Source: Wyeomyia smithii
Taxonomy: Eukaryota > Arthropoda > Insecta > Diptera > Culicidae
Assembly: GCF_029784165.1 (NCBI RefSeq)
Contig: NC_073696.1
Coordinates: 187,960,498-188,024,497 of the forward strand
Direction of reading: 5' to 3'
DNA: 64,000 bases
Positions 32,717 through 42,842 of the stretch are shown in pieces; the first letter of the stretch is position 1; each line of letters begins with the position of its first letter. Made by a program: the position numbers and the translations under genes. The notes below the pieces were generated by a model. That model ran no database searches and was not told where the DNA came from. It was given only the letters and a program-made list of their open reading frames with translations.

Positions 32717-35700
32717 TCAGGATTGATGACTGTCGGCTGTTGCGTCTTGAAGCTCGGTGTTGTCCGCAATTGGTAAAATGCAGATCTTCTCTACTGGGCG
32801 CATTAGGGTTCCACTGGCGGTTTTCAATGTAACCACCCTTACCGTACCATCACCGCCAGGATGAACTTGAATTATCCTTCCCATTTTCCACCGCATAGGG
32901 GGTTGATTATCATCTTGAATGAGGACTAATTGACCTATGCCGATCGTAACAGCTGGTTTCCAACGCTTAGTTCTCCCCTGTAGTTGACATAAAAATTCTC
33001 TGCGCCACCTCCTCCAGAAATCTTGCAATTTTCGCTGCATTAACTGCCAGTGATTTAATCGGTTGGTTGGTAGATCCTCCAAATTCGGTTCTGGTAATGC
33101 TTGGAGTGATTCTCCTACCAGAAAATGTGCAGGCGTTGAAGGTTGCAGATCGTTGGGATCATCGAACATGGGGGTGAGAGGGCAAGAATTAAGGCATGCT
33201 TCCACCTGAGGTAATAGCGTCGTCATATCTTCAGGCGACACGGGATTCTCTCCAACCACCTTTAATAAGTGGGTTTTAGCTGAACGAACTGCTGCTTCCC
33301 ACAAGCCTCCAAAGTGGGGTGCACTAGGTGGGTTAAAGTGCCACTGAATTCCCTCCTCTGCCAGTTCTTTGGAAACGATGTCGTGATGCTTGCTGTTCCG
33401 AAGCAGTTTTAGAAAATCCTGCAGTTTATTTCGTGCTCCGACAAAGTTGGTGCCGTTGTCGGAAAACATTTCTGCGCATCGGCCTCTTCTCGATACAAAT
33501 CGTCGCAGGGCTTGTAAGAACTTATCGGTTGACAAGTCTGTGACGAGTTCTAGGTGCACGGCCTTGGTACACATGCAAACAAAAATTGCCACATAGGCTT
33601 TTACTACTGGACGTCTCGGAGCGGGTCTGACGTAAATGGGCCCAAAGTAGTCCACACCTGTTCGCAAAAATGGACGAGAGACGGTAACTCGTGCTGTTGG
33701 TAAATCCCCCATCATTTGCTGAACTGTGGTGGGTTTAGTCCGATAGCAGGTCATACAGCGGTGTATGATATGTCTCACTACACTCCTTCCTCCTAATGGC
33801 CAAAATTTAAGTCTAACAACGCTTAATAGCAATTGAGGCCCAGCGTGCAAAAGGCGTTCATGGTAATATCGTAAAAGCAGACGCGTGAAGTAATGGCTGG
33901 CTGGTAGAACTACTGGGTGCTTTACGTTCTCTGATTCTAATGCGTGCTTAAGACGCCCTCCCAAGCGGATTACCTGATTCTCCGACAGGTATGGATTAAA
34001 CCATCGTAATGGTGACCTTATGGAAACCGCTTCCTTTTTCATTAATGCCTTACGCTCCTCAGCAAATACCTCCTGTTGGACTAAACTGATCAGTGCGGTT
34101 TCCGCTTCCTTTAGTTCTTTGGTAGATAAGAAAGAGGCATCCTTCTTTTTCTTCGTGCGCAGAAGCCGTTTCAATCGCAACCAGTAAGCTGTTCGACGAA
34201 TTAGGTCTGTGTACGACGAGAAGCGGGTTAGGTATGCGTTATTGAACTCGGTGATCGATGAAACCGTTCCGGCATATACGGTGCGACGTTTTTCCTCTGC
34301 TTCTTCTTCTGCTGCCAGTGAAGTTTCTGGAAAACGTGGCCATTCATCCTTTTCCTTCGCCAACCACTGCGGTCCCTGCCACCAAAATCGATTGTGTACG
34401 ATGTCTTCCGGCGCAATCCCTCTGGAAATCAGATCGGCCGGGTTATGGATTCCAGGAACATGGTTCCACTGGGAAATCTCGGTAAGCGATTGAATTGTTG
34501 CCACCCGATTGGACACGTAAGTGGTCCATGTAGCTGGAGTTGCTCGTATCCAACGCAGGACGCAGGTGGAGTCCGTCCAAAAGTATACTGGTGCAGTAAA
34601 TTTTATTGACCGAGAAACCTTCTCGAACAACTGGGCAGCGAGACGAGCTCCGCATAATTCCAGCCTAGGAATGGTTTGCACTTGTAAAGGTGCAACCCGT
34701 GATTTGGAGGTTAGTAATCGTACCCATACCTCTCCGTTTGAGTTCCAACTCTTCACGTAGAGACACGCGCCGTACGCTTTCTTCGAAGCGTCTGAAAAGC
34801 AGTGAAATTGAATAGACACTGCCTTGGGAATTACTACACATCGCTCGATGCGAATGGTATTAAGCAGAGACAGTCGTTGGTGGTACTTGATCCAAACCTC
34901 ACCCACCGTTGAGGGTAGTGACTGATCCCAATTCAGTCTTTGACCGTTTTCATCACGAAGTGTCCACAACAGCTGCATATAAATTTTTGCCGAAGTTATT
35001 GCCGCTCCCAGCAGACCCAAAGGGTCAAATAGTGTAGCAATGACCGACAGAATTTTTCGCTTTGTAAGCGGTACGCTAGGGTTGAGAATTGGAATCTTAA
35101 ATTGAAATTTAAGCGTGTCGGTAACTGGCATCCAAGTCAACCCCAAAGTTTCTATCGAAGGATCGGGATCCAAATTGATCTTTTCCGATGACTGGATTGC
35201 TAGCTCCTCTTTTGGAATCCCACTCAATGCATCAGAGCAGTTTGATACCCATTTTCGTAACCTAAACCCTCCTTTCTTCGTCATCGAATTTAGTTGAACC
35301 CGCAAAGTTCGTGCCGATTCCGGATCATCCGACCCTGTTATTACATCGTCCATGTATGTATCCTCCATAATAGCCCTTGCAGCGAACGGAAAATTATCCT
35401 CCTCGTCTACCGCCAGTTGTTTCAGCGTCCTGGTCGCCAAGAATGGTGCAGGTTTGGTACCGTACGTCACGGTATTCAGTTCGTAGGTGTCAATATCATG
35501 AATTGGAGACGAGCGCCACAGGATACATTGCAATGGGCGGTCTTCCTGACACACCTTAATTTTACGGAACATTTTTTCCACGTCGGACACCAGCATTATT
35601 TGCTTCGTTCGACTACGAAGTATTATGGATCGGAGATCTTCTTGGATCACTGGCCCCACCAGTAACAAATCGTTCAACGACTCCCCAGAAGTCGTTTTAC

Positions 35701-36400
35701 AGGAAGCGTCAAAGACCACTCGAACCTTGGTGGTGGTGCTGGACTCCTTGACCACCGGATGATGAGGTAGGTAGCATCGCTTAATTGTCTCCACCTCAGC
35801 CTCTTCGACCTTCCGCATATGCCCGAGCTGCAAGTATTCCTGCATGAAGTTTGTGTATTGTTCGTGTAGTGACTCGTCTCTGGCCAATCTACGCTCCGTC
35901 CCTTGAAGCCGCCGAAATGCGATGTCCCGTGACTCGCCTAACCTTGAGAGAATGGCTTCATCCTTTGGTAAGGAGACGGTGTATCTACCGTCAGGGTTAC
36001 GTTTGACCGTTTGCGAAAACAGCTCTTCGCAGCGCTTTTCCTCCAATGAAAGAGCCTTACCAGACTCTATTTCCTCGCAAGACCAAAACCGGGTGATTAA
36101 TTTGTCCAAACTATCCACCGCTGAAAGATTGCATTTGATTTGAAGAGACTGTGTTTGATGTGTATGCCCGCCGCAGGCAACCCAACCGAAAACGGATTCA
36201 CTGAGTGTTGGCATATGTTGTCCCAGAGAAATCCTTCTACCAGTCTCGAAGAAATCGAAGAAGGCCTCTATGCCCAGTACCAAGTCCACCGCTTTAGACT
36301 CGAAAAATGTCGGATCCGCCAATTGCACTCCGTTCGGAATCTCCCACCGCTCCGTGTTTATGTTGCTGGTAGGAAGATTCACCGTAACCTTCGGAAGCAC
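32717..36400 (-). CDS. pol: BEL/Pao Pol: RT, RNase H and integrase (right copy)
   Basis: Second copy of the 1227-residue enzyme frame, shifted by exactly 7174 bp from the left copy. The domain order and all catalytic residues (YMDD at 349-352; integrase D917, D981, E1035) are the same. The one protein difference I saw is alanine to serine at residue 630 (TTYVSNRV); a silent C/T change lies at 34404. This near-identity, far closer than that of the outer LTRs, means the duplication is recent compared with the original insertion. Confidence 0.9.
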   Translation of the reverse strand: MLPKVTVNLPTSNINTERWEIPNGVQLADPTFFESKAVDLVLGIEAFFDFFETGRRISLGQHMPTLSESVFGWVACGGHTHQTQSLQIKCNLSAVDSLDKLITRFWSCEEIESGKALSLEEKRCEELFSQTVKRNPDGRYTVSLPKDEAILSRLGESRDIAFRRLQGTERRLARDESLHEQYTNFMQEYLQLGHMRKVEEAEVETIKRCYLPHHPVVKESSTTTKVRVVFDASCKTTSGESLNDLLLVGPVIQEDLRSIILRSRTKQIMLVSDVEKMFRKIKVCQEDRPLQCILWRSSPIHDIDTYELNTVTYGTKPAPFLATRTLKQLAVDEEDNFPFAARAIMEDTYMDDVITGSDDPESARTLRVQLNSMTKKGGFRLRKWVSNCSDALSGIPKEELAIQSSEKINLDPDPSIETLGLTWMPVTDTLKFQFKIPILNPSVPLTKRKILSVIATLFDPLGLLGAAITSAKIYMQLLWTLRDENGQRLNWDQSLPSTVGEVWIKYHQRLSLLNTIRIERCVVIPKAVSIQFHCFSDASKKAYGACLYVKSWNSNGEVWVRLLTSKSRVAPLQVQTIPRLELCGARLAAQLFEKVSRSIKFTAPVYFWTDSTCVLRWIRATPATWTTYVSNRVATIQSLTEISQWNHVPGIHNPADLISRGIAPEDIVHNRFWWQGPQWLAKEKDEWPRFPETSLAAEEEAEEKRRTVYAGTVSSITEFNNAYLTRFSSYTDLIRRTAYWLRLKRLLRTKKKKDASFLSTKELKEAETALISLVQQEVFAEERKALMKKEAVSIRSPLRWFNPYLSENQVIRLGGRLKHALESENVKHPVVLPASHYFTRLLLRYYHERLLHAGPQLLLSVVRLKFWPLGGRSVVRHIIHRCMTCYRTKPTTVQQMMGDLPTARVTVSRPFLRTGVDYFGPIYVRPAPRRPVVKAYVAIFVCMCTKAVHLELVTDLSTDKFLQALRRFVSRRGRCAEMFSDNGTNFVGARNKLQDFLKLLRNSKHHDIVSKELAEEGIQWHFNPPSAPHFGGLWEAAVRSAKTHLLKVVGENPVSPEDMTTLLPQVEACLNSCPLTPMFDDPNDLQPSTPAHFLVGESLQALPEPNLEDLPTNRLNHWQLMQRKLQDFWRRWRREFLCQLQGRTKRWKPAVTIGIGQLVLIQDDNQPPMRWKMGRIIQVHPGGDGTVRVVTLKTASGTLMRPVEKICILPIADNTELQDATADSHQS

Positions 36401-36403
36401 TTA

Positions 36404-36614
36404 AAAGCTTAATTCCCTTGAAAATGATAATATACGGGAGCGTATCGTAGCTCGAATTTTTTGCTTAACCTTGGTTGTCGTATGTCCAATGCCAAGGACT
36501 GAGACTTCCATTCGAATGCGGCTCACCTTAAGCCTTTGACTCAATCGTTCAGTGACGAAGTTGCTTTCCGATCCTATCCTAGTAAAGCGCGGGCAAGATA
36601 CCGGTTACCATCCA
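36404..36614 (-). pseudogene. BEL protease region, broken (right copy)
   Basis: Identical damage to the left copy: short tandem ACCGGTTACCA repeats over the active-site stretch, and an in-frame stop directly upstream of Pol. Shared lesions show that both units descend from one already defective element. Confidence 0.65.
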
Positions 36615-36618
36615 CCGG

Positions 36619-36957
36619 TTACCACCGGTTATCATCCTCGATTATGACGACAGCTGTAGCTAACAGAACCTTAGCAGAATATTGATGTTCTGCACCCAAA
36701 ACGAACACGTTTGTGGCAGCCAGGTTTGCCACTTGAGATGACTCGTTCTGCATAGCTGGCTTGTCAGCACGAGAAGCAGCTGAAACCTTTGCATCACGAT
36801 TCCTTTCCGGTTTGAAACAGACCAATGTGTGGTGGCGACTCTTGCAATTACGGCAAGAATATTTGGATTGGCAATCTTTGGCCATGCGACCTGCCCTGAA
36901 GCAGTTTCGGCATAACGAGTTAGAATTCAGTAAAGCATCTCTGTCGGCCACATTCAT
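36619..36957 (-). CDS. gag: BEL Gag zinc-knuckle part (right copy)
   Basis: Same 112-residue frame as the left unit, with the C16-C19-C29 and C35-C38-H43-C47 knuckles unchanged. It is separated by a broken frame from the N-terminal Gag and from Pol. The frame would only be useful if made from a repaired or trans-complemented message, so a functional product is doubtful. Confidence 0.75.
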   Translation of the reverse strand: MNVADRDALLNSNSLCRNCFRAGRMAKDCQSKYSCRNCKSRHHTLVCFKPERNRDAKVSAASRADKPAMQNESSQVANLAATNVFVLGAEHQYSAKVLLATAVVIIEDDNRW

Positions 36958-37155
36958 GTGTTGGAAAGTATTACATTGGTAGAGAGGGTGGTTCGACGAG
37001 CAAGCTACTCAGCGTCCTCCAGACACTTGAGATGAATTGCAGGTTGCCCTGCTCATCAACGCTCATTGTTTTTGCTGCGGTTGGTGCTGCTGAATTGCTG
37101 CAAAACCTGTATTTTACGGTGTAGGAAATCAAGCAGGTCTACCAAAGAATCCTTC

Positions 37156-38013
37156 TCACGTGATGCCGACATCTCCTCCCCCCCTCCGAGTAACGGGATC
37201 GAGCCGTACCGTAAGGATATTAACAAGTAAAAGGTCCTTGAAATCGGCTAATTGCACCACCTGATCGAGAGTCTGTATAATTCTCTCGAACCCTTCCACC
37301 AGGGCATTCAGCTCCATTGCGGATTCCTTGGAGAGCATTGGCAGCTTGAACAACGAGATAACCTGCCGCTTCTTTAACAATTTGCTGTTGTTATACCGTT
37401 TTAACAACAAATCCCACGCCACCTGATAATTGGCTTTTGTAATCTGTAACGGATCGATCAGGCTCTTGGGTTCTCCTTGCAAACACCCCTTCAAATAATG
37501 AAATTTTTCCACCTCGGGTAGGTACTCCTTCCAGTGAATAAGTGAGCTGAAAAGATCCCGAAAGCTTAACCATTCGTCAATGTTTCCATTGAATGTCTGC
37601 AGTTGGATTTGTGGTAAGCGAACATGGTCGGTGCCATTCCGCATCGACGAATCTCCAGCACTGCTAGATTGCTCAAGAACTTGAGACGCCTGCAATTCTC
37701 TAGTTTTATCCATTAGGAAAGATTTGGCTTCGTAGTAGCGGTCACTAAACTCCATTCGCTCCTTTTCAAACGCGTTTCCTTCAGCATCGTAGTCATCGTG
37801 GGAAAATATTTCGACTAAGGTGCCACTAAACGCTTCCCAAAGCTCGTCCAACTTACCCAAGCGTATTTGGACCTCGGTTATTGTGTTGGACTCCTTAAAC
37901 TTTTGCACAAATTGCCAAATATCGTTGAAGGAGAGCTGTATTCCCTTCAACCTGGCAGTTAGTGCTCTCATAGCTGGTGACTTCTTGACCGTGGTTGTTG
38001 CAGGGGTAGCCAT
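37156..38013 (-). CDS. gag: BEL Gag N-terminal part (right copy)
   Basis: Same 285-residue DUF1759-containing frame as at 29982-30839, with no difference seen in the protein. It ends at the same C/G homopolymer lesion (37173-37182). The leader upstream (38014-39134) repeats the arrangement of the left unit, including the candidate primer-binding site next to LTR 3. Confidence 0.85.
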   Translation of the reverse strand: MATPATTTVKKSPAMRALTARLKGIQLSFNDIWQFVQKFKESNTITEVQIRLGKLDELWEAFSGTLVEIFSHDDYDAEGNAFEKERMEFSDRYYEAKSFLMDKTRELQASQVLEQSSSAGDSSMRNGTDHVRLPQIQLQTFNGNIDEWLSFRDLFSSLIHWKEYLPEVEKFHYLKGCLQGEPKSLIDPLQITKANYQVAWDLLLKRYNNSKLLKKRQVISLFKLPMLSKESAMELNALVEGFERIIQTLDQVVQLADFKDLLLVNILTVRLDPVTRRGGGDVGIT

Positions 38014-39134
38014 TGTGTTGCCTCACACCGAACAATGAGTTGAGAAAAGAGGTATACCGCAAGCGAGCCTAGCTTCGCCAGGCATATACTGCATAAATTT
38101 ACCCGAGAAAACTACAGGTGACGCTCCCAATAAAACACTAGTAGAAGAAGGTATAATTGATATTTTGACGTCACGGCAAATTATCCAAATGCAGCAATGA
38201 CTCGGTCGACAAAGGAATCGAAGAGAAAAGAGTGGTGTAATATCCAAAAACCTTGGCTTCGGCCGGGCATATACTGTGGCAACTCACCCAGAGAAACCAG
38301 CAGCTGAGCTATCATCCCGGCGAAGTCCAACTTTCGCAATCATAATTATGTTCAGCCTAACAGGCTTGAGGGCTCAGAGGTTTTGTGGCCACATTGAAGA
38401 GGAAATATTTCCAATCAAAATTGTGCATTTCTGTAATCCTAGCTTCGGTAGTATACTAAAATTTTCACTCACCCAGGAAAACAGCTAACCGCACTACCTC
38501 TTCAGGCCAGAATGTCGTAGCAAAGCAAATTACCTATTCGCTTGCCTCTGTCAGCACCAATGGAAAAAGGTGCTCCAGCGCAGCGTGGGGATGAGAATGG
38601 CGTCAAAATCCAAGTCGCGTACACCGAATCAGCATTAAACCGCCTCCGAAACAGTAGGAAACAAGTCGCCAGTTTCAAGACAGAAGTATTGTATAGCGTT
38701 AGTATTTAGCAAGATCGCTTCGACTGGACATACACTGAACTTTCTTAATTTACCTATGAAAAAAATCGTTGCGCCTGTCCAGCGGTCCAGTAAGCCAAAT
38801 AAATTGAACGGTCTCAAAAAAAAAACTCCAATAGGCGTTGCTCTAATGTCCCAGCATGCGAGATTCCAGCAACCAATCCGTTTGTCAAACCAGTATGACA
38901 ATAGTAAAAGCGCGATGGCGATCAAATCTCAAGCCACGCTAAGTCCAAAGATGGCAAAGTCCAGCTTCCAATTGTTGCGAAGCGCGATGGTGAATTTTAA
39001 TAAAGGTGTAGAATCGCGATGGCGGAAAGTAGCGCCAATCCAAGCGTCCAAAGTCAGCCCAATGCCAACTGCCAACTGCAACCGAGTTTCCGAAGCACGC
39101 GGATGGTCCCACCATCCGGTTCGAAGGACCAAAA
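38014..39134 (-). promoter_or_regulatory. BEL leader and candidate primer-binding site (right unit)
   Basis: Copy of the leader at 30840-31960 with the same three imperfect repeats and the same TGGTCCTTCGAACCGGA four bases inside the LTR. Transcription would start in LTR 3 and read leftwards. Confidence 0.55.
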
Positions 39135-39816
39135 TGTTGGGTACAGATCCGTTACCTTCCGTTAATTCTTCGATAGCGTTGAGGGTCTCCAACCCAACAC
39201 TCGTAGGAATGGCTTCGGTGGAAGACGCGGAAAATCCAGTTTGAGCGAGATCCAAAGTCCCACTCGGAGAATGTCCAATAAAACCACCAAACGCGCGTTA
39301 TTATATCACTACACCTTTATTATTTTAAGTTAGCTTCTAGGAAAATGCATGCCTTTTAATTAGATTTAAGAACCCTTTATTTTAAGGAAACTACTGCATG
39401 CTTATTTTAATTTTATTCTTAAGTTTAGATTAATACACTAATTTAATAATTTTTCAGCAATCCGTTCTGCTGGCAAGGTGGAATGCGACTCTCCTCAGAT
39501 TTTTATTCGATCAGATTTATAAGTACAACAGCAGCTAAATGCTTCTCCGGCGATGTTTTCCGATCGTCGATTTTGGAGTTAAGAGTATCGGAATGATCTC
39601 TTATCAAGTCCCATCCTCTCCTATCAGCGAGCGTTATCACTCCCACGGGCGTCTAGCAGTTGATGATGATGATCGTGTTGCGATGACTCTCCTGTGGCCT
39701 GGCTGGGATGATAATCGGCTGCTTCGTTCTCGCGTACGGTTTCGGATGAGAGTTTGTGATATCTCTAAATTTGTCATCAGGGTTGAAGTTATGGGTGGCG
39801 TTACTACTCCCGAACA
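39135..39816 (-). repeat. BEL LTR 3 (5' LTR of the right unit)
   Basis: 682 bp with TG...CA ends, followed directly by the GGTCC duplication at 39817-39821. It differs from both other LTRs at 39607-39608 (CAAGTCCC instead of CAGCTCCC). Confidence 0.95.
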
Positions 39817-39886
39817 GGTCCGAAGGCCTCTTCCACTGCTCTACGATTAATACCAATAATGTCGATATCATCCGCAAAACCTAGAA

Positions 39887-40148
39887 CAAACAACAATATC
39901 GCACGCTAGCCTGGGACTAATGCGGTCTCGGTCAACTAGATTAGTTGAGAGAATTCGTTATCGATATTGTTTTTTGGCACATTTTGCATGTTGTAGGATA
40001 AGTACAACGACACACCGTGCCCCAGTGCTGAGTCGAGAAACTTTTTCGCTCGAAAAGTTCCTCGACCTGATCGGGAATCGAACCCAATATCACAACCGTG
40101 TGGGAAAGATAGCCGACCGACATCGCTAACCACAGAACCACGGGGACC
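39887..40148 (-). mobile_element. tRNA-derived SINE copy 1
   Basis: About 262 bp. On the minus strand it starts GGTCCCCGTGGTTCTGTGG, with a box A-like TGGTTAGCGATGTCGG and an exact box B GGTTCGATTCC. It ends in a short T/G-rich tail. ACCTAGAA flanks both sides (39879-39886 and 40149-40156). The insertion lies within the RT of the RTE LINE, just after the region that should encode the catalytic ADD box. A second copy is at 53885-54158. Confidence 0.8.
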
Positions 40149-40156
40149 ACCTAGAA

Positions 40157-40985
40157 GCATGTGCGATTTCGTAATGATGGTGCCGCTTCTCTGCACACCA
40201 GCTCTCCGTATAGCACCTTCCAATGCGATGTTGAACAATAAGTTCGACAGCCCATCACCCTGCTTCAAATCATCTAACGTCACGAAAGGGTCCGATATCT
40301 CACCGGCTATCCTGACGCTTGATGTAGAACCTTCAAGGGTGGCACGTATGAACCTAATCAGCTTTGTTGGGAAGCCATGTTCGAGCATGATCCGCCATAA
40401 CTCATTTCTCTTAACTGAATCGCACGCTGCCCTGAAGTCTATTAACAGATGGTGCGTCTGTAAGTTGAATTCTCGAAATTTATCGAGGATTTGTCGCAAG
40501 GTAAACATTTGGTCCGTCGTGGAGCGTCCCCCTCGAAAACCGCATTGGTACTCGGCAACAAAGGTCTCCTGCAACGGCCTCAGTCTGTGGAACAGGATGC
40601 GGGAGAGAATTTTGTACACGGTATTGAGAAGAGTTATGCCCCGATAATTGCTACAGTCCAGGCGATGACCTTTTTTGTAGATCGGGCATATGAGACCCTC
40701 CAACCAGTCCGAGGGCAATTCTTCATCAGACCACACTCTTAGCATGATCCGATGGATGGCACGATACAGCTGTTCGCTCCCGACTTTGAAGAGTTCGGCG
40801 GGAATGCCGGCCTTCCCAGCTGCCTTGCAGTTTCTCAGCTCTTTCACTGTTTTCTTCACCTCGTCCATGGATGGTGGATCCACAGCTTGACCATCATCCT
40901 CAATAGTCATCCTGCTCCTTTCGACTCCACTGTTTTCCTCACCGTTCAACAGCACACTGAAGTGTTTCTTCCAACGCCTGGCCAC
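40157..40985 (-). pseudogene. RTE reverse transcriptase, main part
   Basis: The best preserved RTE RT segment in the window. In order: KAAGKAGIPAELFKVGSEQL, LPSDWLEGLICPIYKKG, NYRGITLLNTVYKILSRIL, CGFRGGRSTTDQMFTLRQIL, DFRAACDSVKRNELWRIM, LEGSTSSVRIAGEISDPF, LKQGDGLSNLLFNIALEGAI. The open frame then runs on into the SINE, giving a meaningless chimeric tail to 39936. The catalytic ADD segment lies in the 57-bp piece at 39822-39878. A nonsense codon separates it from the upstream linker. Confidence 0.8.
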
Positions 40986-41409
40986 CTCTTTTTAATCGGT
41001 TATCAGGTTACCCTCCCTATCGTTGCACATGACAGGAGCTGACACGTTTCGATTTCTAATTCCGTTGACCTTCTTGTAGAAGCTCCTCGCATCGTGCCTG
41101 GAGAAGCAACCTTCCGCCTCCGCAAGAAGACGCTCCCAATGCTGTCGTTTCTTCCGGCGATGGAGTCTCTTTTCAGCGGCTCTAGCATCTCGATATCTAC
41201 CCACGCTCTGACGAGTCACAGCCGTGGCCAACATGTGACCCCTGGCGCGGTTCTTCTCCTCCGTCACTCGCTGGCACCCAGCATCAAACCACTCATTGGA
41301 CGCAGCTGCCGCAGTTGTACCCAACACTTCTCGCGCTGTAGTTCTCATCGAACTGTGGATGTGTCTCCTGCGCTTTCATTGTATGTCTTTTCCAGGAGCT
41401 CAAAGAACA
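40986..41409 (-). pseudogene. RTE linker between endonuclease and RT, 5'-truncated
   Basis: Minus-strand frame with ASNEWFDAGCQRVTEEKNRA, then a basic helix with RRKKRQHWERLLAEAE, then HDARSFYKKVNGIR and NREGNLITD-type text. This matches the RTE linker. A TAA replaces the usual lysine codon after NLITD, directly before EVARRW. The element is cut at 41409 next to its target duplication, so its endonuclease was never inserted or copied. Confidence 0.7.
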
Positions 41410-41420
41410 CCACTTGTTAC

Positions 41421-42240
41421 ACTAATGGGTAAAGTGAGTAAAATTCTCGAAGATACAAAAACATTTGAAAAAGTATCAATCAGTTGATTTTTTGTGAAGT
41501 AGGTTCACGCATTCATTGGAGTCGTCTCAGCTGGCAACATAGGTCATAAAATAACAAGTTCTTGGTGCATTTCATGTCCATCGATGTCACACTCTTTCTT
41601 GTGTGTGAGGATTTTCTGTAAATGTAGACAACTTTTTTCTAACTGATCTGTACTACAACCCATTAAACTGTCAATATCATACAAGAAGCTGAAATTGTCA
41701 CTGTGATTTTTCATTAACTGGAATCGATCATCGAACGATGCAATAGCTACATCCAATACAGAATAGAAGAAATTCACTTTGAAAGAGAGTTTTTTCGATG
41801 TAATTGGTTCATCTGACTGTTCGTATGCAAACTGTTTCTTTATCATTCTCGGCCGAATTCGTGTTTCTGTGTGAAACTCCGGATTTACTTCTAAAATGTC
41901 GGCACGTTCTTTAGCATCAGTAATGACGCCATTCAAACCTTCATTTCTCATATTTTTCAAAAAGTTTTAAACGCTGCCTATCAAGTCTATAGTGTTTTCG
42001 AGACTGCTATTTATTTTTTGAAGGTACTTACTCACTAAATTGATTTTGAACAAAATTGAATGCCAAGCTACTAAACTGCATAAGAATTCGATTTTTTTAA
42101 TTTTTTTTTGCTAGGCTTTTTGCAGTATTTCTTGCAAACGCATCTTGCTTCAGATCCTCGATTGCTTCATATAGGGCATAATAAATTTCTCCTATATCAA
42201 ACCTCAAGGGAGTGGCAGCATCAATTCGACTTTCTCAACG
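41421..42240 (-). pseudogene. hAT transposase central part (ZMYM1-like)
   Basis: Minus-strand text, mainly the open frame 41544-41960, reads RIRPRMIKKQFAYEQSDEPI, then FKVNFFYSVLDVAIASFDDR, then FSFLYDID and DIDGHEMHQELVIL. This matches the region before the C-terminal dimerisation domain of hAT transposases annotated as zinc finger MYM-type 1-like. Upstream remains (to about 42240) include FDIGEIYYALYEAIEDLKQD and NLVSKYLQKINSSLENTIDL. It continues in sense into the fragment at 23886-24003 across the RTE insertion. It has several stops and lacks the N-terminal zinc finger. Confidence 0.75.
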
Positions 42241-42842
42241 CGTTCCACTCAGAGGCTCTACCGTATGAGAAGTAATGTGTTTTTTGAACGATGAGTTGAA
42301 GCAGAAAAGAAGTTGAAAATTTATTGCACGACACTGAAAAAGTCTACTGCATCAAAACATGACATGGCACCATCGCTAACAACAAGATTGGTTGCTGCAT
42401 GGAACGGATTGATTTTTACAAAAATTGATTTTTACAAAAAAAGTTTAGGATAATTAGTTTAAGAGATTAAGACAGATCTCGACGTTTCATGCATTTCTAA
42501 GACGATTTTTTTCAATATCGAACATTTTACGAACTACCTGTGCATTTTTTATCGGCCGGAAAAGTGAAACTTTGACCGCTTCGAGGCACCACTTTTCGAA
42601 GTCCGACTGAGCTGAAATTTTTCAAGAAGACTGTGGCATGTGGAGTGTTAGTACAACGTTAGTACATGGAAATGTGGATGGTCGCGTCGCACGTGAATGG
42701 AAATCCTGCTAGAGAGAGAAAAAATTTCCTCGTCGCTTAAAAAATAAACACACGCATTAGCCGTCTGTTTGCCGCCCCTCGATGATTGACGAGCAGGCGA
42801 CCGCCTGCTTCGCCTACGCGTTAATCCGCCCCTGTGTAACGA

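Larger units (their letters stand above)
24787..39816 (-). mobile_element. Tandem BEL/Pao element: three LTRs, two internal regions
   Basis: LTR (24787-25468), internal region, LTR (31961-32642), internal region, LTR (39135-39816), with an exact 7174-bp period. GGTCC flanks the whole array (24782-24786 and 39817-39821), and no duplication separates the two units. So it is one insertion event followed by tandem growth. Both internal regions share the same frame-breaking lesions in gag and protease but keep an open 1227-codon RT-RNase H-integrase frame. The target is an RTE LINE. The middle LTR is a mosaic of the outer two (see findings). Confidence 0.95.
24015..41409 (-). mobile_element. RTE-like LINE, 5'-truncated, host of the BEL pair and a SINE
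   Basis: It is flanked by an exact 11-bp CCACTTGTTAC (24004-24014 and 41410-41420). The 3' tail (TTACTTAATTTACTTTTAAGG on the plus strand) is at the left and the truncated 5' end at the right. Its own sequence is 24015-24786, 39822-39878 and 40157-41409, about 2.1 kb. It encodes the linker, reverse transcriptase and C-terminal part of RTE ORF2; the endonuclease is missing because of 5' truncation. It sits inside the hAT transposase frame. It was later interrupted by a BEL/Pao element and a SINE. Confidence 0.85.
23701..42834 (-). mobile_element. hAT transposon relic containing all of the nested elements
   Basis: The left end CATGGGCGGA and the right end (reverse complement CAGGGGCGGATTAACG) are inverted. 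Both are flanked by an exact TGTAACGA (23693-23700 and 42835-42842). Its own sequence is only 23701-24014 plus 41421-42834; the rest is a later LINE insertion. On the minus strand it carries transposase pieces, including a classic hAT dimerisation segment. The N-terminal zinc-finger part and much of the catalytic region are absent, so it was probably internally deleted. The right end is rich in GGCGG/CCGCC words typical of some hAT ends. Confidence 0.85.

Noticed and set aside
24787..39816. Two independent BEL insertions side by side
   Set aside because: Each independent insertion would have its own 5-bp duplication and two LTRs. There are only three LTRs, one GGTCC pair, shared lesions and a mosaic middle LTR.
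24787..39816. Assembly duplication artefact of a single BEL element
   Set aside because: The units are not identical: base differences at 27230/34404 and 27337/34511, and distinct LTR alleles. An artefact cannot be fully excluded without long reads, but it is not the simplest reading.
39936..40157. C-terminal extension of the RT frame past 40157 (GGPRGSVVSDVGRL...) as a novel domain
   Set aside because: It is a translation of the antisense of the SINE inserted with an ACCTAGAA duplication. The same text appears in the frame at 53946-54236 from the second SINE copy.
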